Of a stretch of 64,000 nt of DNA, positions 56,720 to 64,000 are shown one piece after another (within the stretch, counting starts at the first letter, position 1; every line of letters begins with the position of its first letter). The notes beneath the pieces are model-generated. The model made no database searches and had not been told where the DNA came from. It saw nothing but the letters and a program-made list of their open reading frames with translations. Source of the stretch: Butyrivibrio sp. (GTDB taxonomy: Bacteria; Bacillota; Clostridia; Lachnospirales; Lachnospiraceae); assembly GCA_016291375.1 (NCBI GenBank), contig JAEEXE010000001.1:62001-126000 (forward strand), given 5' to 3'. Both the position numbers and the translations under genes were made by a program.

Positions 56720-57571
56720 TCACCTTATCACAGCAGCTGTTTCTTTTACCAGGCCTCTGTAGTCTGCCTTGAGCTTCTCAGTCATCTCTCCCACCTGCGC
56801 ATAGTATTCATGCATATTGCCCTCCGCCTTATAAACGGAAAGAGCTCTCATGGTAATATTGTCTCCACTTGCGCCGTATAGCTCTTCAGCAGCGTTAAGG
56901 CGCTTTTCTATTTCAAGAGAAGCCTCATAGGCGTCCTGATTCTCGGCAATATATGAAACATAATCCTTGTCGGAAAGTTCCATCCTGACAGCCATAAGGT
57001 ATTGTATATAAGACTCCCTGTTGCCGCCATCCTCGTATGCCTTTATAAACATGTCTTTTGCCTTATCAAACAAAAACAATCTCGCATACATCACACCTTC
57101 GTTGTGTTCGATACCGGCTCTCATATTGCGGTCCATCTCAGGCATATTGGCAAGAAGAAACTCATACTCGCGAAAAGCCATATTGTAACGTCCGCTCTTC
57201 ATAAGAAAATCTGCGCGGGCAAGCTTCTTTCTGTATATATCCATGCCTGCGTTCTCGCGAAGTATCTCCTCGGTTTTATCAATCTCTTTGCGAGTGTTGT
57301 ATCCGACATAATCAAGAAGTGTTCCGACAAGAGCCGCAAGAGAACATCTCTTTGCCGCCATGCTCCTAAGCTCGTCAGCAAGCTTGACCAGAGAACACTC
57401 TTTTTCTATCCACTCAAAAAGATCCTGAACAAAACACTCTTCATCGATCAAAAAAGCATTGTGAACAAGGCAGTAGCACAGTTCTTCCACGCAAAAGACA
57501 TTTCTGCCTATTTTCTCTATATGATATGGATTGTCTGCATATGTTCCAATGCACAAAATCGGCTTGTTCAT
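56720..57571 (-). CDS. TPR-like protein of DUF5716/DUF5717 operon
   Basis: Helical repeats 'ADFLMKSGRYNMAFREYEFLLANMPEM...GVMYARLFLFDKAKDMFIKAYEDGG'. Confidence 0.7.
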   Translation of the reverse strand: MNKPILCIGTYADNPYHIEKIGRNVFCVEELCYCLVHNAFLIDEECFVQDLFEWIEKECSLVKLADELRSMAAKRCSLAALVGTLLDYVGYNTRKEIDKTEEILRENAGMDIYRKKLARADFLMKSGRYNMAFREYEFLLANMPEMDRNMRAGIEHNEGVMYARLFLFDKAKDMFIKAYEDGGNRESYIQYLMAVRMELSDKDYVSYIAENQDAYEASLEIEKRLNAAEELYGASGDNITMRALSVYKAEGNMHEYYAQVGEMTEKLKADYRGLVKETAAVIR

Positions 57572-57598
57572 CCGCTTCTTTCCTTCCGCTTCCTACAA

Positions 57599-58900
57599 TT
57601 ACAATTCTATGGCCTGCTCCCAGACTTTGCCTGTTGCAGGATATATCTCTCCAAACCCCATGTCCTGAACCTTGATGTTCACTTCATTTACAGAGCCCAT
57701 GCTAACTGATAACCTAAGCCTTGTCGTACCCACAGGCCTGTTTTCAAGTCCATCCAGATAGAGCTGAACCATTCTGGGTTTCTTACCTGTAAGCGGTGTG
57801 ACCTCGATATTGAGAATACCGCTCTGATCCATTATGATATCCATTCCGGTCTGAGCTTCATACCAGTTGATACCCGCGTCAAGAAGTGCACAATACACTT
57901 CTGTTCCGCATTTCAAAAGATGCATTCCAAGATTGGACTTAAGCTTATCCTCTCCCAGGAATACTATCTTATTTGCCTTCTCTCCGGGATTGATCCTCTC
58001 TCTCGCCGCGATGCTGGCGCCCTTGCTGAACATGTTGTTACCCTGGAACACACGCCTTGTGCGGCACAAAAACTCAAGAGATCTCTTGGGCCATTTCTCT
58101 CTGAATCCATCTCCCAAAAGAAATACCGTAGAAATAATCTTCTCGCTGCAAACCTTCTGCATAACTGTAAGAAACTCATCATCCAGTTTCTCGCAAAGTT
58201 TGTGATATGCAGTCACTTCCTTCGGGAACCCCGCCTCACCTATCTTAAGGTCGTCAAAAGCCTTAACATCAATGGTTGCAACAAGCGGCGTGGTATTCTG
58301 ATTAATCGTCATCTCATAAACATGCAACTCGTCGAGATCGTAATCACAGGCAAGAACACTGTGATACATAAGATCATCCGGCTGGTAGAGCATATAGTTA
58401 TAAAAGCTCTCTTCATGGCTCTGATAGTAGATATTATTGGTCTTAAGCTCCAGAGCTGATGTGACGGCGTTTAGCACCTGTATCATCCTGTTATCCAGAG
58501 ACCTTGTTGTGAACATGATAGCGTCCACATTATCGAGAGATAATTCCATGGACAGGAGTGATAAGCTTCTTTTTACAAACAAAGTCAAAAGAGCTATCGG
58601 GTCATACTCGGCATTACCCACGACCACGGGCTTACCCTCCCTTGCGGCACTCACAAGAGAATACACCGGAATCCCGTCTCCATCCTCAATGTGACGCACA
58701 GCCTCTTTTCCGTAAAACCACTGGTTAACATCATTTCTTTTGCATAGGACGGTAGGAATATTATAAAGTTCTGATCCCGCCAGTACCGACAAAGTCTCGG
58801 GCATGTCTGCATCAGAAGCCAGAAAACTTATCTGTGAGACCTTCTCGCCCAAGTCATAGCCAAGCACAAAGCGCTTTTCATTGGAATTTCCAAAAAGCAT
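57599..58900 (-). CDS. DUF5716-like protein (Hsp70/actin-fold-like)
   Basis: 'FVLGYDLGEKVSQISFLASD' phosphate-1-like DxG, 'IPTVLCKRNDVNQWFYGKEAVRH', 'FLLGDGFREKWPKRSLEFLCRTRRVFQGNNMFSKGASIAARE'. Confidence 0.7.
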   Translation of the reverse strand: MLFGNSNEKRFVLGYDLGEKVSQISFLASDADMPETLSVLAGSELYNIPTVLCKRNDVNQWFYGKEAVRHIEDGDGIPVYSLVSAAREGKPVVVGNAEYDPIALLTLFVKRSLSLLSMELSLDNVDAIMFTTRSLDNRMIQVLNAVTSALELKTNNIYYQSHEESFYNYMLYQPDDLMYHSVLACDYDLDELHVYEMTINQNTTPLVATIDVKAFDDLKIGEAGFPKEVTAYHKLCEKLDDEFLTVMQKVCSEKIISTVFLLGDGFREKWPKRSLEFLCRTRRVFQGNNMFSKGASIAARERINPGEKANKIVFLGEDKLKSNLGMHLLKCGTEVYCALLDAGINWYEAQTGMDIIMDQSGILNIEVTPLTGKKPRMVQLYLDGLENRPVGTTRLRLSVSMGSVNEVNIKVQDMGFGEIYPATGKVWEQAIEL

Positions 58901-58918
58901 CTTTTTATCCCTTATTCT

Positions 58919-61900
58919 TTATCCTTCTACGGTCTCGCCAGGAAGCGGACCAAATAATTTATTGCATAAATAATTTTTTCTGTGATACTCGGCAAGCAAT
59001 TTATCAACCGTATCGTAATCCTGCAAAGTCTCACCGATCATAATGTCATTTATGAGATTATATCTGCTGGAGCCGGTCTGATTCTTGACTATATCACTCT
59101 TTTGGATGGTTCCGCTCTCTGTAAGAGCATCCTCCCCATCCTGCTTTTCTTCCGTGATGTAATACTGAAGCTGCTCGCCAAAGAATAGTACAAAGGCAGT
59201 TACATATATGCCGTCGTACATCTCCTGCATCGGAAGCTCCCTATATTCTTCATCCTCAAAAGCCGCAAGCCTGTAATGAACAGTGCACTTGGTTCCCGGA
59301 ACGGTCCTGTATTCAAGCATCGTCTTATCTGCAAAAGAAGACAGATCCGGAACGATATCCGCGTACTCCTGATAAAAAGGAAAATATATACCTTTGGAAG
59401 AAAGATCTTTAATAAACATCTCCGCAATCTCAGGATTGACGCTTTCTTCAGAGCTCTTTTCCGCAGCATAGTATCTAAGATACGCCAACCTGCATATATC
59501 CTGAAGAGGTGCATTCTGAGATGCCAAAAGTTCTATACGATCAAAAATATATCTGTCAGTGACATTACCATGGACAAAGCTGTCATAGGCATTCTGTGCA
59601 AGGAAAGCCATCTCAACTTCAGAGTTTGCACCGTTTTGCACGTAAGATCTGTATATCTCGGTGCGCTCCCCGATATAGGAACCACAATAGAGCATCTGAA
59701 CGATCATCTTCTCGCAGAGAGTATATGTATCTATCCCGAATGCTTCTGCAGCTTTCCAGATATCCCTCATTTCCTTGAGTGTTCCCGTAAAATATCTCAC
59801 AAGGAAAGTCAGAAGCTGTTCATCGTATTTGCCATTCACAAAGGAATAATGCGCAATCTCAACCGCGTCTTCATCCGTAGGATATAGATCTCTGTCAAGG
59901 AGCCTTCCGCACATACGAAGAATTATCTTGGCATCAAGGCCGTAACAGCCATACACAAGCACCCAATCAAGCGCTCTCTCATAAAGTCCTGCCATGACCA
60001 TGAGCTCAATAAGCTCATTTCTCTCCTTGGAAGACATATCTTCCGGATTGATATTTACAAGATACTCCGTGAGCTGCCTTGTAAAATCATTCTCATAATA
60101 GAATCTTATGAGATTATTTCTGATCTCATTTCTGCAGGATTTTCTGACAAGCTCAGACTCGGCAAGATCCCTGTATCTACCAACATTGTCCATATCAATG
60201 GTATATGCGTTCTTACCAAGATCACACAGGAAAAGATCCAGGTTCTCTTTGCCCTTCTGAATATAAGGAATTGCGTATCCTGCAATCTTGCCCGGAAGCA
60301 TCATCTTAACATTGGTATAATTAATGCTCTTGGCATATCTGTTGTCATCATGATCAAGCAAAAGAACCGTATAATCACTTCCGTATAAAGGAACATAAGC
60401 ATGACCGTTTGAAACCGGATATCTCATTTCTCTTTCGCACTTGTCATATACAACCAGAACCCCGCATATCTTGGGATCCTCAGTAGTTATCTCACAAGTA
60501 TAAAGAGCTGTCAGAACCTTGGAAGCATTGGCAGCATCCACCATCTGCTTGGTTATCAGATTCTTGTAAAGATAACCAAGATCCTTACTGATCCTGCCCT
60601 TATCAAGCTGCGACATGAGGAACTTCTCTATCTGAGGAACGTAGGCATCGTAGAGCTCAGGATACTCCTCTCTTCTCTCATGGATGTATCTGTAAAGTAT
60701 CGCATTCTTATCTGATTCAAGGTCGCTTTGATATGAAAAATACATCAGCACCATCTTGTTGATATCACAAGGAAGCAGTCCGTTCTCATCTGTGTAGATG
60801 GACATCATATAGTACTCATAAAGCCTTGTGATACGAAGTTCTCTCTCAACACCTTTTTGGTACCATTCAAAAGAGAACTTGCCTGTTTCACCACCCTTTA
60901 TCAAAAGAGTCACGATAGCCTCAAGCACGTCATCGCCCTTTTTAATCTCGTAGCAGGCTTTAAGTATCCTAAAGAGCCTCTTGTCATAATTTCTGACTCT
61001 GGCAGACAGATACACTATCTGATCTATAAGATTAAGACTGATCATCTGTTTCTTGGCACCGTACTCAAGGATACTGAGCTCATGATCTTCAAGTCTCGTA
61101 AGTATGGAAGGAGACTCGTTGAGAAGATTCATAGCTTCGAGATACAGTACAGGGCTGGTACAGCCATACGAAAACTGCTCTCCAAGCATCACCCATTTTC
61201 TGGAATCGCTCATTGCACTGTCTTCTGCGACATACTGAAGAAGCCACGCAATACGCCAATTATCTTTGTTTCTTCTGTATATACCTTCAAGTCTGTCGGA
61301 TATGTCATTGATGTAGCTATCCTCTTTGCTGCACAAAGAAGACAGATACAGATAATAGCTGTAAAGTTCATCTCCGGGAGCTTCCTCGACCTCCCTTGCA
61401 AGTTGATCAAGGATCCACTTCCCTTCATTAACTCTGCCTGCTGTTATGTAATACTGCGCAGTATATAACCTGAAAGAAAGATCCCTCTCATCCACAGCAT
61501 TCATCCGGGCAATCACTTTTCCCGTTTCAGAGATCCACGCCTTGGAGGATATCTTTTTACATCTGAAATTCTCATATACCTTAATAAGCTGTACTACCAA
61601 TTTTTTCTTCTCCTGATAGTCAGCTGTAGGATGCTTACCTGTCACATTAACCGATACGGTAACGGGAATCTCCATACGGGTAAATGCATTGTAAAAAACA
61701 ATCTTGCCAAAGTTATTACCCTCGTGAAGCCTGTCCGTGCGAAGTCTAACCTTGACGTGACTCGTACTTCCGGTGAAATCATCTTCTGTGATCTCATATT
61801 TATCCAGCATTACAAACTCGCACTCGGGCCTTACAAAAAGCCTACTGTAACCCCATCCGTTTCTGGTTATGAGAATGCTGTTATCATGAAAAACACCGGT

Positions 61901-62512
61901 AAAATCAATAACAATTTCTTTCTGATCAAGAAGAAAAGCCATGGGCTGTTTCTTGTTGATGGCAATAAGAAATTCCTCAACATTCTGTTCATTTCCGGGA
62001 ACTGCCGACAGCCCCCTGTAAAGGCTCTCATACTGATCCTCATTTCCTTTTATGACTTCAGAAAAGTCATCGGAATAAAAGAGATTAACCGCTTCTTCCC
62101 AATCCGTTTTTGCAAGATTTGCAAAATGAAAGAAATTCTTAATATCACCAAGGCTTGAAACTATCTGGTCGTGTCTTACTGTGACCACGAAAGGAAGGAC
62201 ATACTCTCCCTGATTTGAAACAATACGAAAATCGCCCTGAAGGACATCTCCGCTACTAAGCCCAACAGCGCTGAATTTATAAGAAACTTCATAAGGTGAG
62301 CCGGAAAATTCTTTCGTAAGAACTTCCATCCTGATGTCAGTAGCGCTGACAACGCCCTCCACAAGCATGTTTTCAGGTCCAAAGATTGTAAAAGAGCCCT
62401 CGGTGACTTCACCCGGACTCATTGAAAGTTCTATACGAGGAGTCGAGAAATCAAGGCTCTTTTCTTCATATTCAAATTTTCCCTGAAGTAGTCTGTCTAC
62501 TATTTCTCTCAC
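58919..62512 (-). CDS. DUF5717-like large protein
   Basis: 1197-aa ORF with N-terminal beta-rich region and long alpha-solenoid-like remainder; adjacent to DUF5716. Confidence 0.7.
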   Translation of the reverse strand: MREIVDRLLQGKFEYEEKSLDFSTPRIELSMSPGEVTEGSFTIFGPENMLVEGVVSATDIRMEVLTKEFSGSPYEVSYKFSAVGLSSGDVLQGDFRIVSNQGEYVLPFVVTVRHDQIVSSLGDIKNFFHFANLAKTDWEEAVNLFYSDDFSEVIKGNEDQYESLYRGLSAVPGNEQNVEEFLIAINKKQPMAFLLDQKEIVIDFTGVFHDNSILITRNGWGYSRLFVRPECEFVMLDKYEITEDDFTGSTSHVKVRLRTDRLHEGNNFGKIVFYNAFTRMEIPVTVSVNVTGKHPTADYQEKKKLVVQLIKVYENFRCKKISSKAWISETGKVIARMNAVDERDLSFRLYTAQYYITAGRVNEGKWILDQLAREVEEAPGDELYSYYLYLSSLCSKEDSYINDISDRLEGIYRRNKDNWRIAWLLQYVAEDSAMSDSRKWVMLGEQFSYGCTSPVLYLEAMNLLNESPSILTRLEDHELSILEYGAKKQMISLNLIDQIVYLSARVRNYDKRLFRILKACYEIKKGDDVLEAIVTLLIKGGETGKFSFEWYQKGVERELRITRLYEYYMMSIYTDENGLLPCDINKMVLMYFSYQSDLESDKNAILYRYIHERREEYPELYDAYVPQIEKFLMSQLDKGRISKDLGYLYKNLITKQMVDAANASKVLTALYTCEITTEDPKICGVLVVYDKCEREMRYPVSNGHAYVPLYGSDYTVLLLDHDDNRYAKSINYTNVKMMLPGKIAGYAIPYIQKGKENLDLFLCDLGKNAYTIDMDNVGRYRDLAESELVRKSCRNEIRNNLIRFYYENDFTRQLTEYLVNINPEDMSSKERNELIELMVMAGLYERALDWVLVYGCYGLDAKIILRMCGRLLDRDLYPTDEDAVEIAHYSFVNGKYDEQLLTFLVRYFTGTLKEMRDIWKAAEAFGIDTYTLCEKMIVQMLYCGSYIGERTEIYRSYVQNGANSEVEMAFLAQNAYDSFVHGNVTDRYIFDRIELLASQNAPLQDICRLAYLRYYAAEKSSEESVNPEIAEMFIKDLSSKGIYFPFYQEYADIVPDLSSFADKTMLEYRTVPGTKCTVHYRLAAFEDEEYRELPMQEMYDGIYVTAFVLFFGEQLQYYITEEKQDGEDALTESGTIQKSDIVKNQTGSSRYNLINDIMIGETLQDYDTVDKLLAEYHRKNYLCNKLFGPLPGETVEG

Positions 62513-62594
62513 GATTCACCCCAAAATATCATAATTTATCTACCATAGTATACCATAAATTGTGTGTTGATACGACTTTGTTAACAAACAATGT

Positions 62595-63202
62595 TAAAAC
62601 TTCACACACCGCTCCGGACCATGGCTGCTTTCTTTTTGCTGCATTTCATCGAAATTATATTTGAGCCGAGGATTGGATATGTGCTGCGCGAAGTTGTCTA
62701 AGCAGATGCACCCTAGAATTTGTAGCTATTCATGCAGCTTCGTTATACCCTCTTGTTTTTCTAAAGGTCAGATTACTTTCCTATTTGCATGCTCTCGAAA
62801 AAACTCGCAGGGCGCTCTATTATTTTTATGTCATGGTCATAAGGTGCGTAGCACCTATAACAAATAAAAGCGCGAAACCTCGAACTCATATGAGCTCGGG
62901 TGTTCGCGCTTTTACTTGTTGTAATAGTCCGCTTTGCGGACAATGACCATGACTGGTAAGTACTTCACTGCGCCCTGCTTCAAACAGTTTTCTTCGCATG
63001 CAGGAAAGTAATCTTTTGACCTTAAGAAAAACAAACGAGGTTATAAAAATCATCTGCATGAATAGCCTAAAAATTCTTAGGTGCATCTGTGAGTTTATGA
63101 AGCGCAGCACATGTTTATCCAATCCCCGGCTCAAATATAATGGTTTGAGATGAAGCAGCAAAAAGAAAGCAGCCATGGTCCGGAGCGGTGTGTGAAGTTT
63201 TA
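62595..63202. repeat. 608-bp imperfect inverted repeat (two diverged arms about 300 bp each)
   Basis: Outer 48 nt TAAAACTTCACACACCGCTCCGGACCATGGCTGCTTTCTTTTTGCTGC perfectly inverted at both ends; centre CATATG near 62890; many matching blocks through arms. Confidence 0.9.
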
Positions 63203-63218
63203 TTTTTTTCTACAAATG

Positions 63219-63254
63219 ACACAGGGACTACCCAAAGCCGGGTAGTCCCTGTGT
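63219..63254. terminator. 15-bp perfect hairpin between inverted repeat and permease gene
   Basis: ACACAGGGACTACCC-aaagcc-GGGTAGTCCCTGTGT; no strong T-run, so a processing/stability hairpin is possible. Confidence 0.55.
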
Positions 63255-63336
63255 ACACATGTATTTGAAACAATTATTTGGAAGGAAAACTAATATATGT
63301 AAAGGCAAAGCGCTATTGCGCAGTTGCCGATACAAC

Positions 63337-64000
63337 TTATTCTGACCTGAGAGCCTCAATGGGATCAAGTTTGGCTGCGCGCCTTGCGGGATAGATTCCA
63401 AAAAACAATCCTATTCCCGTTGATATGGCTACAACCACGATCATGCTTACCGGATTAACAATAAAGGAGAAGCCCACTAATGAACAGGCAATCTTTGCTG
63501 TTGAAAGTCCGAGTATTATACCTATGATGCCCCCAAGAAAAGTAAGTATGGAAGCCTCAGCGAGGAACTGCGTAAGTATAGAGCCGGTTCTTGCTCCCAG
63601 TGACTTTCTGATACCAATCTCTCTGGTTCTCTCAGTAACTGATACTGTCATAATATTCATAACACCGATTCCGCCTACAAGGAGTGAAATAGAAGCAATA
63701 AGCGTTACTACCACCGTCACCACATTAAGAATAGTATCTGCTGTTGCATCCATTCCACTGGATGATTTAATTTTAACGGCGCCATCGCCTCTTATATCAA
63801 GCACATTCTCTATAACGCTTCTAAGTTTGGAGTTAGCCTCTTCTTTGTTATCCTTGTGAAGATATGCGGTAACTTCAGTAAACAAGGCATTTACGTCTTT
63901 ATTATATGCCCTTGCAACAGCTGTATATGGTACATCTCCCAGCAGCGCAGGACTATCATTCTTTGCATAATCCTTATCCCTTGATGTATCTTCTCTGATA
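63337..64000 (-). CDS. ABC transporter permease (MacB/FtsX family), C-terminal part, runs off window
   Basis: 'GGIGVMNIMTVSVTERTREIGIRKSLGARTGSILTQFLAEASILTFLGGIIGIILG...YPARRAAKLDPIEALRSE'; frame open to 64000. Confidence 0.93.
   Translation of the reverse strand, partial: IREDTSRDKDYAKNDSPALLGDVPYTAVARAYNKDVNALFTEVTAYLHKDNKEEANSKLRSVIENVLDIRGDGAVKIKSSSGMDATADTILNVVTVVVTLIASISLLVGGIGVMNIMTVSVTERTREIGIRKSLGARTGSILTQFLAEASILTFLGGIIGIILGLSTAKIACSLVGFSFIVNPVSMIVVVAISTGIGLFFGIYPARRAAKLDPIEALRSE

Noticed and set aside
62661-63176. ORFs 62661..62867 (+) and 62886..63176 (-)
   Set aside because: Both lie inside the inverted-repeat arms; arm differences include frame-breaking indels while hairpin pairing is kept, so coding is unlikely.
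1-64000. Prophage, integrative element or defence island
   Set aside because: No integrase, transposase, phage structural, restriction-modification or cas genes recognised; content is mostly housekeeping and metabolic.

Overview
The window is a gene-dense, mostly minus-strand bacterial chromosome segment. Protein families suggest a Lachnospiraceae (Butyrivibrio-like) Firmicute; this is inference, with no database search. I support about 45 CDS, two tRNAs (Thr-GGT, Trp-CCA), several intrinsic terminators, an infC-rpmI-rplT leader and two hand-folded candidate structured elements. Main loci: glmS (partial); an ABC transporter/two-component/GNAT/phosphohexomutase/GH94 phosphorylase cassette; maeA; rarA; a radical-SAM and a MATE gene; an ECF sigma/PrsW membrane operon; a TetM/EF-G-like GTPase fused to a Rae1/YacP-type NYN nuclease domain; two MCPs; a CapA/DUF3160 pair; surE; pepD; infC-rpmI-rplT; a MoxR/DUF58/VWA operon; metF; purF-purB; a DUF5717/DUF5716/TPR/coiled-coil operon; and a partial MacB/FtsX-type permease. 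Most worth follow-up: (1) a compact four-way-junction candidate RNA abutting tRNA-Thr (2124-2302); (2) a 608-bp imperfect inverted repeat (62595-63202) whose arms carry a covarying local hairpin; (3) the ribosomal-protection GTPase/Rae1 fusion; (4) the DUF5717-DUF5716 operon; (5) the ECF sigma/PrsW operon with paralogous small membrane proteins. No CRISPR array, rRNA or transposase gene was seen.
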